From: Reticulitermes speratus
Taxonomy: Eukaryota > Arthropoda > Insecta > Blattodea > Rhinotermitidae
NCBI GenBank assembly: GCA_021186555.1
Contig: JAJKFL010000427.1
Location: 16,048,005-16,112,004, forward strand
Length of the DNA: 64,000 bases
Direction: 5' to 3'
The notes beneath the pieces are model-generated. The model was not told where the DNA came from and ran no database searches. It worked only from the letters and a program-made list of their open reading frames with translations. Every line of letters begins with the position of its first letter. Within the stretch, counting starts at the first letter, position 1. Shown one piece after another: positions 42,481 through 53,880 of the stretch. The translations under genes were made by a program, and so were the position numbers.

Positions 42481-43549
42481 TGCCCCGTTGAACTAATTCA
42501 ATTGAATCTCATAAGCCAACCAGAAGACAAGTATAGAGGTCTGCACCAATATACGCTTTATCTTCAGCTTTCAAGGAGTCGTCCAGATTCGGTATGCACT
42601 CTGAAGTACTAAATCTTTAGACAGATGGTCAGTCCGTGGGTGGAGACGGCCCACTTCAAAGTCTCTACTTACGTATGCTCAGTCCATGTCCTTAACGGGA
42701 TTCAAAAAAAGCGATCCCATGTTTGAGCAGTGAAAGACAGCTTGGTCAGTGTAACCAGCGCTAATCAGCCCACAGATGTGCAGTATTTTCATGACAGATC
42801 TATTTCAATTTCCTGTTTATTTAATTTTTTGTACGCTGTATGTTCTAGTGCTTGGCGCACCTGCGTGCAGTAAAGCTGAGCATTCAGTTTGACATAATTT
42901 GTTGTGAATATAGCACCCTGCACTACAAAACATAATATGTTTATTGTGATAGTGTCGTACCAGTCCGAAGGAATTACTGACAACATGTTAATATCCTCCA
43001 AGTTGTTCAAGAAACTGCCTACTGATTTGCGTATGAAAAATCTATTCCTTGGGGGTTTTTACCTGCTCTTCAATACGGTCCTCAGTTTCATTCCCTCTTC
43101 TTCTTCACTATGTCCAACACCACCTTTGAGATTGTCTAACACGTTCAAGTCTCGTAGAAGACTTTTTTAAATCGACGACGGAAGTCAGTATGGTACAAAA
43201 CTCAGAAAAGCTCCGAGATTCGAGGTTCTCAGAGCTTTGTCGATAAAAAAATTTAAGTTTGCTGGGATGTTACAACGTATAAATGAGTAAATATCTCTTT
43301 TATTGGATTGTTTGGGACTCTGGAGATTGAGAGAGTACGCTACTCCAAAAGGTGGGTCACTATTTACCATCGATATTTTAAAGTGAAAAAGACCAAACAA
43401 ACTTCTGTATTGACACAAATAATCCTATTAAATTGCTTTCGACATCTCTGATCGATACAGAAACTGCCATGTGTGAAGAAACTTTGAAATATTTTAAAGA
43501 ACAACAACCGACTCCAGCTTGCGTGTTTTGGACAATATCCACCGTCCAT
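42481..43549. other. Intergenic, no gene recognised
   Basis: No supported feature. Confidence 0.4.
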
Positions 43550-43632
43550 CTGAGGTTAAAGAAAGAGTAGAGCTAAATCTCTACTCCCCCTCTGGGCCTT
43601 CACGGCCTGTTCTAGGGTGAACGTAACTTATA
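43550..43632 (+). mobile_element. SINE-A 3' end fragment
   Basis: GGTTAAAGAAAGAGTAGAGC and TCTCTACTCCCCCTCTGGGC, then CTTCACGGCCTGTTCTAGGG. A clean 3' end only, a typical 5'-truncated insertion. Confidence 0.75.
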
Positions 43633-44239
43633 TATGTATATGGGTGTGAAAACTGGAACCGCCCTAGTGAGATATTGAACTGGGTCAGCATTTCGCACAC
43701 GATTCCTCCACGGAGACGCAATAGGGAAGACGTGCATGCACACCTCCACACCTAGAAGGCGTGCATTCTGTCGCCAGCAGACATCAAATAACTTGATATG
43801 CTGTCACACTGCATTCACTGTTGAAGGAACAACTGAGGGGCAGGCATCAAAACAGGTTAAGTGCAACATGGAAGTTCGTTGCGATACGAAGGGTTCACAG
43901 ATTACTTAACAATATATTAATTTGAAATATTAGACGAAGACTAAGACGACAATTTGGGTTTAAAATGATAGATTTAAATACTTAAATTGAAGTAATGTTC
44001 TCCCAAAACAAAAATTAAATTTCTGAATACCCCTGATGAGCAGCGAAATTTGACGTTCGTCTTCTCCACACGCAACCCCCCCTCCCCCAAGACGTCCGAC
44101 AGTTGAGAACAATCTTATAACCCACATAAATTTAAAAATTAATTAGTTAAAGGCGCGCCTATCTTCCTGCAGTTCCAGGTATAATGAAGACAGTCGTTCA
44201 GTAAAGGATTCAGGCTGCTGAGGATTACTGAAGGCAGAT
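43633..44239. other. Intergenic, nothing recognised
   Basis: Includes a C-rich strip near 44083. A chance CTGATGA to GAAA arrangement at 44033 was rejected. Confidence 0.4.
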
Positions 44240-44410
44240 CAAAGCTCCCGTGTCCCTGCGTACTGCGCCGTGGAAATATAGGGGCGGTGTCGAGGTTACG
44301 AGCCAATCTGTATAGACCGTGACAGGATAGATTCGCGCTACGGCCGCTTTATTCCCAGGGAACAGCCCCATGAATGCCATATCAACTGGGCACCATGCTG
44401 GATACAACTA
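44240..44410 (-). mobile_element. SINE-A fragment, strongly drifted
   Basis: GCTACGGCCGCTTTATTCCC, AGGGAACAGCCCCATGAATG and CAACTGGGCACCATGCTGG keep SINE-A order on the minus strand, but many positions differ. Confidence 0.45.
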
Positions 44411-44529
44411 ATTTTTAATCTCTCGCCGTGATTCATTGTTAATAAAGACGAACCTGTTTTGGAGTTTCCACATCGTGTGGCATTGGACTGTCCCTGAAGT
44501 TCTGTAGGAATTTTGTGCCTCTGTCATCA

Positions 44530-45070
44530 GGGTCGAAAATATACACAACTATAACTTTACTGGTTGTTGTATGTGGGTGTGAAACTTGGTATCTCGCATT
44601 GAGAAGGGAATATAGGCCAAGGATTTTAGATAATAGGGCAATGAGGAAGGTGTCTGGGCCTAAGAAGGACGAGGTAACACGGGACTGGAGGAAATTTCAC
44701 TGTGAGGACCTTCATTATTTGTACTCCTCACCAAATATTATTCGGGTGATCAAATCAGGGATGAGATGGGAACAGCATGTGGCATGTGTGGTTGAGATTA
44801 GACGTGCATACAGGGTTTTGGTGGGGAAACATGATGGAAAGAGACCACTTGGAAGACCTAGGCACAGATGGGAAGGTAATATTAAAAATGGATCTTCAAG
44901 AACCAGGATGGGGACGACGACTGGATTGATCTGGCTCAGGGCAGGGACATGAGGGGGGAGGTGTTGTGAACACGGTGCGTAATTAAACATCGGGTTTTTT
45001 AAATGCTGGGAATTCCTTGAACAGCCATGGATCTATTAGCTGCTGCAAAAGCAGTGTATTCAGGTTCGAA
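44530..45070 (+). mobile_element. LINE-1-type C-terminal region, longest copy
   Basis: The open frame to 44952 reads CGCETWYLALRREYRPRIL, then DNRAMRKVSGPKKDEVTRDW, then IIRVIKSGMRWEQHVACV, then YRVLVGKHDGKRPLGRPRHR W. This is the segment after the reverse transcriptase palm and thumb in a widespread insect non-LTR retrotransposon. The family's DNIKMDL continuation is lost to a +1 shift at an A run near 44882. Beyond it the other frame keeps GWGRRLD-like residues. The 3' UTR with AAATGCTGGGAATTCCTTGA follows. Reverse transcriptase and endonuclease domains are absent. Confidence 0.72.
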
Positions 45071-45526
45071 GTGATGAGGAAGATGAAGTGTTAGGGTTAT
45101 GCAGGCAGACAGTTCGTCGGGCCCGAGGGAGAGTGAACGATGAACAGGAAATTCTCACAGTGGTGACCAACAGGCAGCGGTACATGGTGTTCTACATTGT
45201 CTAAGTGCTCACACATACAGTGCTGTGGGTCGAGGACGTAAAAACAAGTTCCCTGCCTCACTATTCACAAATGTAGAGCAGTTCAAGGGACTGACTCATT
45301 CATATTTGTTATTGAATTTCAACGAAAAAAAAAAAAGAGGGAAAAAATCAGTCTTACCAACATAAACTGCAACTGATATTCTATAACCCTAGCTACAGCT
45401 TTCTTAGCACGATTCGATGACTTAAGTGATGTTATTTTCACTACTTAACGACTTACTTAACGACGTTAATTTTACTGTCAAGGTTATAGGCATGGGATAA
45501 GAAGATGATACTGTTAATGGATAGGT
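45071..45526. other. Intergenic, nothing recognised
   Basis: No supported feature. Confidence 0.4.
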
Positions 45527-45538
45527 AAGGATTTAGTA

Positions 45539-45833
45539 AAGGTAAAGGTAAAGGTAGTTCTCCCTAGAACAGGCCACGAAGGCCCAGAGGGGGAGTAGAG
45601 GTATAGCTCTACTCTTTCTTTAACCCTGGCACTAGATGGGGGTGGGTGGTCAACTCCACGCCCCGGTCGCTTTACCCCCGGGAAAGAGACCCGGTACCCA
45701 TTGTACAGGAGGCTGGGTAGGGCCCCGGGGACCGGTCTGGACGGCTGCAGAAAATCTCGCCCCCACCGGGATTCGATCCCGGACCGTCCAGCCCGTAGCG
45801 AGTCGCTATACCGACTGAGCTATCCCGGCCCAC
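45539..45833 (-). mobile_element. SINE-A copy, full length, best preserved, 12-bp TSD
   Basis: Minus strand: head GGGCCGGGATAGCTCAGTCG, B box GGATCGAATCCC, body and TTTACC tail all intact. Target duplication AAGGATTTAGTA at 45527-45538 and 45834-45845 is perfect. This is the reference SINE-A in the window and could still contain a working internal pol III promoter. Confidence 0.93.
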
Positions 45834-46004
45834 AAGGATTTAGTAGGAGGCTGTAATGGCCTTTACAAAGTACTATATCAAAAGATAGAATGGGGTTACA
45901 GCTATCAAAATAACTATATTTTACTGTAGTTTTGTATGGGTGAGTGACTTGGTCTGAACGGAATTTAGGCTTTCACTCCTGAGAGACAATGGAACTGCAT
46001 ATAA

Positions 46005-46181
46005 AATTTTTGTCTGAAAACCTGAAAGGAAGAGACCACTTAGAAGACCAGGTTGCAGATGGTAGGACGAAGTTGAAAGGGTCTTAATTAAATAGGGTGC
46101 TTGAATCTTGACTGGATTCAACTGGTTCGGGATACAGTCTAGTGGTAGGTTCTTCTGAGGACAGATATGACATAACATGGA
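46005..46181 (+). mobile_element. LINE-1-type tail fragment
   Basis: AAAACCTGAAAGGAAGAGAC, CACTTAGAAGACCAGG and GACTGGATTCAACTGGTTCG match the KPEGKRPLGRP and DWIQLVQ stretches. It breaks off at a G run. Confidence 0.58.
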
Positions 46182-46193
46182 GGGGGGGGGGGG
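46182..46193 (+). repeat. Poly(G) tract, 12 G
   Basis: Uninterrupted run between CATGGA and TATTCC, at the end of the LINE fragment. Confidence 0.9.
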
Positions 46194-47084
46194 TATTCCT
46201 TTACAATCTGTAATATCATTAGTTTCTGCAGAAAGACTCGGCTTTATGGAGCCAGTAATTTTGTCTTTTGTGAAGTGTAAACAATTCCAGTTCTTATAAA
46301 AGAAGTAGAGTATTAGGCCTTTAATAATTTAAATTATTGTTGTCTCGAAAAGTTTTGCATTTTCCACTAGTTTCACTTGATTTCCTGCAAGCAATATTAG
46401 TTTCATCCAGAAAACGGACAAAGCGACGGTTTTGAACTGATCTTTGGTTTCGTGTGTGAACCGACCCTTTCAGTGCCGAAATGAGATAAGAGTACAGACT
46501 GGTTTTCCTTGGGCTGGTGCTACTGCCTTCCGCGTGTATCAGTGGCCACAGTGGTCCTTGTATTCAGCAGCATCGCCTGCGTGATCGCAAGCATTCTAAA
46601 GCCTTTTTTTTTTGACTAGCTGAGAAAAGACAAGCGTCTTATGAAGAATGCTGCTTCATGGAATTTGTCTTATTACGAATAATGAATAGGTTAGGATTTG
46701 AAACCAGGGGCAGTGATAAATTTGAAGGCATTATCCCAGCATTAACTTCGGAAGATTGAGGTCAATCTCTAAACCTCAAAATGGGGGCAACTGCATTACC
46801 AGCATAATCAATAAGATTACTCAAGGACTAATTTTCATAAAAGAAGGAATTATAGACGACAGGAAAATATTATTGTTAAAGTACAAGCAGAAGACTCCCT
46901 AATAGGGTTAAGAATGCGTTCATTGCTCTCTGAAAAACACAACTAAGGGGACTAACACAACATAATGTGACGATCTCAGTCTTGTGCGCTTGCGCAGATG
47001 AGAATATTAAGACGATTAGACAGACAGAATACATTACAACGATAAAAAACATATATTTTACGGGTGTTAAATATGTAAGGCACA
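46194..47084. other. Intergenic, no gene recognised
   Basis: GACTAGCTGAGAAAAGACAA and GCTGCTTCATGGAATTTG near 46612-46670 may be another LINE-1 3' UTR scrap. Otherwise nothing. Confidence 0.4.
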
Positions 47085-47313
47085 ATATATGAACTGGAGT
47101 CAGCTGGCTGAGGACATGGTCCAGGCTCTTACGAAGACGCCCAATGGACCTTTCAGATCTATAAAATGAGAGAAGTATCTCGATCAACTCAGCGACTATC
47201 AGATTCTAAAGAAGCAGTTTGCATTGCAAGCGTGATCTCAGTTACGTTTTCAAGTATCCTGAGTGTCCAGCGACTGGGTCCTTGGAACGTAACAGGACCC
47301 ATTAGGCTATCAT
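47085..47313 (+). mobile_element. LINE-1 3' tail; left flank of 34-bp array 2
   Basis: GAGTCAGCTGGCTGAGGACA, GGTCCAGGCTCTTACG and CAATGGACCTTTCAGATCTA match the LINE-1 tail up to its stop, then the 3' UTR. From 47183 it is almost identical to 11146-11272, except for an extra CATTG near 47223 and point changes. This shows the array lies directly downstream of the LINE 3' region in both modules. Confidence 0.68.
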
Positions 47314-50300
47314 GGGCAAGAGATGCAGTGTGTCATGCAGACACATAGGGCAAGAGATGCAGTGTGTCATGCAGACACATAGGGCAAGAGATGAGTGTGT
47401 CGTGCAGACACATAGGGCAAGAGATGCAGTGTGTCGTGCAGACACATAGGGCAAGAGATGTAGTGTGTCGTGCAGACACATAGGCAAGAGATGCAGTGTG
47501 TCGTGCAGACACATAGGGCAAGAGATGCAGTGTGTCGTGCAGACACATAGGGCCAGAATGAGTGTGTCATGCAGACACATAGGGCAAGAGATGCAGTGTG
47601 TCTGCAGACACATAGGGCAAGAGATGTAGTGTGTCGTGCAGACACATAGGGCAAGAGATGCAGTGTGTTGAGCAGACACATAGGGCAAGAGATGCAGTGT
47701 GTCGTGCAGACACATAGGGCCAGAATGCAGTGTGTCATGCAGACACATAGGGCAAGAGATGCAGTGTGTCTGCAGACACATAGGGCAAGAGATGCAGTGT
47801 GTCGTGCAGACACATAGGGCAAGAGATGTAGTGTGTCATGCAGACACATAGGGCAAGAGATGCAGTGTGTCATGCAGACACATAGGGCAAGAGATGTAGT
47901 GTGTCGTGCAGACACATAGGGCAAGAGATGTAGTGTGTCGTGCAGACACATAGGGCAAGAGATGTAGTGTGTCGTGCAGACAATAGGGCAAGAGATGTAG
48001 TGTGTCGTGCAGACACATAGGGCAAGAGATGTAGTGTGTCGTGCAGAACATAGGGCAAGAGATGCAGTGTGTCATGCAGACACGTAGGGCAAGAGATGCA
48101 GTGTGTCATGCAGACACAAAGGGCAAGAGATGTAGTGTGTCGTGCAGACACATAGGGCAAGAGAGGCAGTGTGTCGTGCAGACACATAGGGCAAGAGATG
48201 TAGTGTGTCGTGCAGACACATAGAGCAAGAGATGCAGTGTGTCGTGCAGACACATAGGGCAAGAGATGCAGTGTGTCGTGCAGACACATAGGGCCAGAAA
48301 TGCAGTGTGTCATGCAGACACATAGGGCAAGAGATGCAGTGTGTCATGCAGACACATAGGGCAAGAGATGCAGTGTGTCGTGCAGACACATAGGGCAAGA
48401 GATGCAGTGTGTTGAGCAGACACATAGGGCAAGAGATGCAGTGTGTCGTGCAGACACATAGGGCCAGAAATGCAGTGTGTCATGCAGACACATAGGGCAA
48501 GAGATGCAGTGTGTCATGCAGACACATAGGGCAAGAGATGCAGTGTGTCGTGCAGACACATAGGGCCAGAAATGCAGTGTGTCATGCAGACACATAGGGC
48601 AAGAGATGCAGTGTGTCATGCAGACACATAGGGCAAGAGATGCAGTGTGTCGTGCAGACACATAGGGCAAGAGATGCAGTGTGTCGTGCAGACACATAGG
48701 GCAAGAGATGTAGTGTGTCGTGCAGACACATAGGGCAAGAGATGCAGTGTGTCGTGCAGACACATAGGGCAAGAGATGTAGTGTGTCGTGCAGACACATA
48801 GGGCAAGAGATGTAGTGTGTCGTGCAGACACATAGGGCAAGAGATGCAGTGTGTCGTGCAGACACATAGGGCAAGAGATGTAGTGTGTCGTGCAGACACA
48901 TAGGGCAAGAGATGCAGTGTGTCGTGCAGACACATAGGGCAAGAGATGTAGTGTGTCGTGCAGACACATAGGGCAAGAGATGTAGTGTGTCGTGCAGACA
49001 CATAGGGCAGAGATGCAGTGTGTCGTGCAGACACATAGGGCAAGAGATGTAGTGTGTCGTGCAGACACATAGGGCAAGAGATGTAGTGTGTCGTGGAGAC
49101 ACATAGGGCAAGAGATGCAGTGTGTCGTGCAGACACATAGGGCAAGAGATGTAGTGTGTCGTGCAGACACATAGGGCAAGAGATGTAGTGTGTCGTGCAG
49201 ACACATAGGGCAAGAGATGCAGTGTGTCGTGCAGACACATAGGGCAAGAGATGTAGTGTGTCGTGCAGACACATAGGGCAAGAGATGTAGTGTGTCGTGC
49301 AGACACATAGGGCAAGAGATGCAGTGTGTCGTGCAGACACATAGGGCAAGAGATGTATGTGTCGTGCAGACACATAGGGCAAGAGATGTAGTGTGTCGTG
49401 CAGACACATAGGGCAAGAGATGTAGTGTGTCGTGCAGACACATAGGGCAAGAGATGTAGTGTGTCGTGCAGACACATAGGGCAAGAGATGTAGTGTGTCG
49501 TGCAGACACATAGGGCAAGAGATGTAGTGTGTCGTGCAGACACATAGGGCAAGAGATGTAGTGTGTCGTGCAGACACATAGGGCAAGAGATGTAGTGTGT
49601 CGTGCAGACACATAGGGCAAGAGATGTAGTGTGTCGTGCAGACACATAGGGCAAGAGATGCAGTGTGTCGTGCAGACACATAGGGCAAGAGATGTAGTGT
49701 GTCGTGCAGACACATAGGGCAAGAGATGTAGTGTGTCGTGCAGACACATAGGGCAAGAGATGCAGTGTGTCGTGCAGACACATAGGGCAAGAGATGTAGT
49801 GTGTCGTGCAGACACATAGGGCAAGAGATGTAGTGTGTCGTGCAGACACATAGGGCAAGAGATGTAGTGTGTCGTGCAGACACATAGGGCAAGAGATGTA
49901 GTGTGTCGTGCAGACACATAGGGCAAGAGATGTAGTGTGTCGTGCAGACACATAGGGCAAGAGATGTAGTGTGTCGTGCAGACACATAGGGCAAGAGATG
50001 TAGTGTGTCGTGCAGACACATAGGGCAAGAGATGTAGTGTGTCGTGCAGACACATAGGGCAAGAGATGTAGTGTGTCGTGCAGACACATAGGGCAAGAGA
50101 TGTAGTGTGTCGTGCAGACACATAGGGCAGGAGATGCAGTGTGTCGTGCAGACACATAGGGCAAGAGATGCAGTGTGTCGTGCAGACACATAGGGCAAGA
50201 GATGCAGTGTGTCGTGCAGACACATAGGGCAAGAGATGCAGTGTGTCGTGCAGACACATAGGGCAAGAGATGCAGTGTGTCGTGCAGACACATAGGGCAA

Positions 50301-50402
50301 GAGATGCAGTGTGTCGTGCAGACACATAGGGCAAGAGATGCAGTGTGTCGTGCAGACATATAGGGCAAGAGATATATTGTGTCGTGCAGACACATAGGGC
50401 AA
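47314..50402. repeat. 34-bp minisatellite array 2, about 91 copies
   Basis: Same monomer as array 1. An ATGTAG variant replacing ATGCAG is abundant here and rare in array 1. The left 1.4 kb is heterogeneous (GGCCAGAAATG, TGTTGAGCAG, single-base deletions). 48.67-49.33 kb shows ordered C/T alternation. 49.38-50.1 kb is mostly the T variant. The last eight copies are the C variant. Minus-strand frames up to 683 codons are artefacts of the stop-free period. Confidence 0.97.
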
Positions 50403-50640
50403 ATTGTTAATATTGCGAGGAAAGGTTTTCGTTTTGTGCCGAGAAATATTTTCAGAAGGTGCGAAGCCTGCTTAGAAGCAGGAGGTCGGTATTTCGAGGC
50501 TCGTCTCTGAAACCAAGTAAATTGGACTGAAGAGGCAAAACGGTATCTAAATTCCCGGCAAATAAAGGCTTCGTACGTGATTAAGCAGTTCCACAGTTGC
50601 CGTGCTTAGAGACATGATTAGTGGGATGCTCTGTAAATGG
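50403..50640. other. Array-2-specific spacer
   Basis: Not shared with array 1; nothing recognised. Confidence 0.4.
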
Positions 50641-51114
50641 AAGAAGCGGTCGTGGCTTATTGAATGGTACGGTCCCAGCATTTGCCTGCAGACAGTACAG
50701 TTTTTCTTGCGACCGGTAATGGCTGACATGATTTCATTGCAATTGTACGGCCACGAAAACTCCAATTATGTAGCGATTTAGGGACACCGCGACATACCTC
50801 AATCAGGGTGTTCGGTCTCTTGTAATTTGATGCCGGTACCTCCACAATACGAAACAAAATTGTTAATTACACAACCATAACGTTACGCTGTTTTATATGT
50901 GGATTTGGCCTGCAAGAAATGAGAATGCCGTAAGTGTTTACTGTTATTTTGATGAACACTGGTGTCGCACTGCCGCCATAAAATTTATTCAGCATATACT
51001 GTGTCAGGTACTGTTTGTGTTACTACCGCTTTTCAGCGATGGCTTCAAATTACTGTGGAGCCTCGCTCAGTGTTTTAAGCGAAGTCTTGTGAATCGCCCG
51101 TAACGGAATAAGAC

Positions 51115-51157
<43 letters not shown>

Positions 51158-51400
51158 AAGCTTAGCTCATAACCGCATTTCCTGATAACAGCTGGCAACA
51201 GAATATATAACCTCACAGATAACACTTGTTCAAACTTGGGGTTATTGTCAGAAGCCTTATTATAAAATACTTTCATTCTTCCATAGTGAATCCTTTCTCT
51301 TCTGTTACTAACCGTGCCATGTAAATGAGAGTGTAAATCCATAAAATGGCGCCAGTGGTGACAGTAATGGATTAGGAACTCACTCACACACACAGACACA
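50641..51400. repeat. Right flank of array 2, duplicate of 14420-15095
   Basis: Collinear with the first copy, with about 90% matching bases by eye. It differs by a long (GT)n at 51116-51154, where copy 1 has only a short GT stretch. Confidence 0.9.
51116..51154. repeat. (GT)n microsatellite
   Basis: About 18 GT units inside the duplicated flank; expanded relative to 14890-14906. Confidence 0.95.
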
Positions 51401-51479
51401 CACAAACGCGCAATACAACAAACTTTCTTGTGATTTGACGGAAAACTAACAATTTTTCATAACATCCTACGTGCTATAA

Positions 51480-51705
51480 AACGTAGGCTAACTGGATTTG
51501 TCACATCTTACGTAGGAACTGCCTTCTAAAACACGTTATTGAAGGGAGGACGGAAAGACGAGGAAGAAGATATAAGCAGCTACTGGATGACTTTAAGGAA
51601 ATGAGAAGATACTGGTATCTGAAATAAGAAGCATTGGATCGCTCTCACTGTAGAACTGGCCTTGCAAGAGGCTATGGACCTGTCGCAGAGATAGGCTACG
51701 GCAAT
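51480..51705 (+). mobile_element. LINE-2-type tail, pseudogene copy
   Basis: Nucleotide match to 16180-16400: GTAGGAACTGCCTTCTAAAA, CGAGGAAGAAGATATAAGCA, then GCTACTGGATGACTTTAAGG. It has an internal deletion (the EGQLEGRIEMTG part is shortened) and a stop within the KLKEEALD segment (CTGAAATAAGAAGC). Confidence 0.68.
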
Positions 51706-52407
51706 GCATGAACAGGCCTACCGGAAAACCGCTTTGCTTTGAAAAGGTCTATACAGTTGCATATAGGTTGTATTATTCTGCTTTATGACACCATCTGGGG
51801 ACACTTTCTGCCTCCGTTTTCGGGTAGTTTATTGTCCTGCTTCAATGTTTCATTTATAACAGAAAACGTACGTTACTGCATACAGCTTTAGTATGATAAG
51901 ACACCAACAGGACGTATTCTTATACCTGGATTACTATTAAATTAATTTTTGCAAGTTCGGAAGATTTCATGGCGGTGTAATTGAAGATTCAGGTCGACTG
52001 GGATGTGAGGTCATGACCACTGGACCCTAGAAGATGATGGCAGTAGGTTCTTTCGAAACCATACCCAGCAAAGCAGCGTTACATGCCAAAAGACCGGAAT
52101 CCTCGATTGAATTTTTAGTTTCGTATCTCGCCTGAATTGTGAACATTTTAAATTCCGCCCAATTGCACTAATTAACCTCACGGCCCTTGATGGTCACCGA
52201 GCTGCTGTCGTTGTCTCCAGTCTTGTCACATTACGGACACGCTGCGCGCGTGGAAGAGAAGACAGATGCACGGTTTGGTTAGAGGATCTGAAGGAAGGCG
52301 ACTGCAATCAGTTGATCGGATTCATCCCGTTGTGCTACTGAAATTAATATACAATTCACAATAGTACATTTACACAGTCGGCATTACTTTATATACATAT
52401 ATATATG
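51706..52407. other. Intergenic, no gene recognised
   Basis: CTGCCTCCGTTTTCGGGTAG at about 51808-51828 is a further scrap of the CTGAAGAYGGAGGCAG variant on the minus strand. Otherwise nothing. Confidence 0.4.
52023..52065 (+). ncRNA. Degenerate hammerhead-like motif
   Basis: GACC, CTAGAAGA, TGATGGCAG, then TTTC, GAAACC. Core interrupted by an insertion; no GTH after GAAAC. Confidence 0.3.
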
Positions 52408-52672
52408 TATTTTTTTCCTATGGCTCGACAGCCCTATATGGGCCTGGGCCTCCTCGTTTCGTCGAGGTTTCACGATCACACACTTTAGACACACCACACT
52501 CGGTAGGACTCCTCTGGACGTGGGACCAGCTCGTCGCAGAGAACTCTACCTGACATCACACAACACTCACAAGAGACAGACATCCATGCCCTAGGTGGGA
52601 TTCGAACCCACAATCCTAGTAAGCGAGCGGCCGCAGACCCACGTCTTAGACCGCACGGCCACTAGGATCGGC
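52408..52672 (-). mobile_element. SINE-D copy, near full length
   Basis: Minus strand: CCGATCCTAGTGGCCGTGCG head, B box GGTTCGAATCC, full body. Inserted in an AT-rich repeat: CATATATATATGTAT lies left and CATGTATATATATATAT right, a likely target duplication within (AT)n. Confidence 0.87.
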
Positions 52673-52708
<36 letters not shown>

Positions 52709-52740
52709 CATATCTACTACGTAATATTACTGAAGTCTTC

Positions 52741-52780
52741 CTAGCTACATGTTTCGGCGTATAACGCCATCATAGGCTAG
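52741..52780 (-). ncRNA. Hammerhead-like motif with one-base core deletion
   Basis: Minus strand: CTAGC; CTATGA (one base short of CTGATGA); T; GGCGT, loop TAT, ACGCC; GAAAC; AT; GTA; GCTAG. Stems I and II are perfect (5 pairs each) with sequences unlike the other copies. A single deletion removes G5, so it should be inactive. Confidence 0.5.
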
Positions 52781-53209
52781 CAATTATTTATGTAAAAAAC
52801 AGTTAAATTTACACTGCCAGTAGTGTTGCTATAAACAGGGTTCCCAAGTTTTACAGGTATTTCTAAACACGTAAAATTAAAGAGACTGCTTGAAGGACAA
52901 TGGATTTGTGCCTGTTAATTCCTGAATGTGTCATGTGTAACGGGCCCGCAGGACCATGTGAGAATGAATTCGGAAGATGAAAATACATTTCGAAGACCGA
53001 TGTCTTAAAATGAAGATTCAAATCTTCTAATTTGTTAATACCGTGTCGACTGCCAAATACTTTCCGACGTTTAGGAAGATCGTAATGCATACACCTTCAT
53101 TGTCAAATAGTCCATGAAGACTTGGACTGACTTTAACCTGAGATATATTCGTTAAACACCAACTAATGCACATCAACTTTATTCACAATAGTTTATCCTT
53201 AAAATTCCC

Positions 53210-53252
53210 CTACACGTATTTCGGTGGTTTAAACCACCATCTTCAGGGAGTC
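53210..53252 (-). ncRNA. Hammerhead-like motif, damaged 3' part
   Basis: Minus strand: ACTCC; CTGAAGA; T; GGTGGT, loop TTAA, ACCACC; GAAATACGTG. Core first half and stem II (6 pairs) are intact; GAAAC and the cleavage triplet have drifted. The usual 3' tail follows, with ATGTGCATTAGTTGGT. Confidence 0.42.
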
Positions 53253-53561
53253 GTACAGATTATTTTGCATAGACCATACAGTTATTACATATGTGGTTAC
53301 ATCCGTATATGTAGAATATGAGTGGTCTATTTATTGTCCACTTCTTACAGTATTGTAAAATAAGTTATTATAAAAGGAGTAAAATGTTGCTAAAATGATT
53401 ACATAGCTTGTAGTCAATAAGAACATGATTGGCAGTCTGGTCTTGAGGTTCTTTGTAAGTGCGTTTTAAATTGCCGTAAGAAGGTCATCTGTAGAAATAT
53501 TAAACGTAATTAGGAACTTGAATAGCAAAGTAACATTTCATGAGAACCTGAGAATTAAGGC

Positions 53562-53850
53562 AGGCAGGGCGCCGGGATAGCGCAGTCGGTATAGCGACTC
53601 GCTACCGGCTGGACAATCCGGGTATCGAATCCCGATGGGGTCGAGATTTTCCTCACCCGTCCAGACCGGCCCTGGGGCTCACCAGCCTCCAGTACAATGG
53701 GTACCGGGTCTCTTTCCCGGGGGTAAAGCGGCCAGGGCGTGGCGTTGACCACCCACCTCATCTAGCGCCGAGGTTAAGGAAAGACTAGAGCTATAGGCCT
53801 AATTCTACTTCCCCTCTGGGCCTTCATGGCCTGTTCTAGGGTGAACTCTA
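53562..53850 (+). mobile_element. SINE-A copy, full length
   Basis: Head GCCGGGATAGCGCAGTCGGT, B box GGTATCGAATCCC with one extra base, body with CCAGACCGGCCCTGGGGCTC, end TGGCCTGTTCTAGGGTGAAC. Runs straight into a scrap CTCCGAAACGTCAGTAACTA of the hammerhead-like family at 53861-53880. Confidence 0.85.
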
Positions 53851-53880
53851 GGATCCTCCGAAACGTCAGTAACTATTTAC

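Noticed and set aside
44033..44047. Further hammerhead core (CTGATGA, GCAGC, GAAA)
   Set aside because: Stem II would be a single pair, no complementary stem I was found, and it lacks the extra T and flanking words of the family. Likely chance.
45770..45833. Functional tRNA gene
   Set aside because: It is the head of a complete SINE-A with a 12-bp target duplication. No acceptor-stem closure or terminator specific to a tRNA gene.
48344..50395. 683-codon open frame as a repeat protein
   Set aside because: The 34-bp period is not a multiple of 3, and all three minus frames plus some plus frames are open over long stretches. Single-base indels shift frames freely, so there is no selection for a reading frame.
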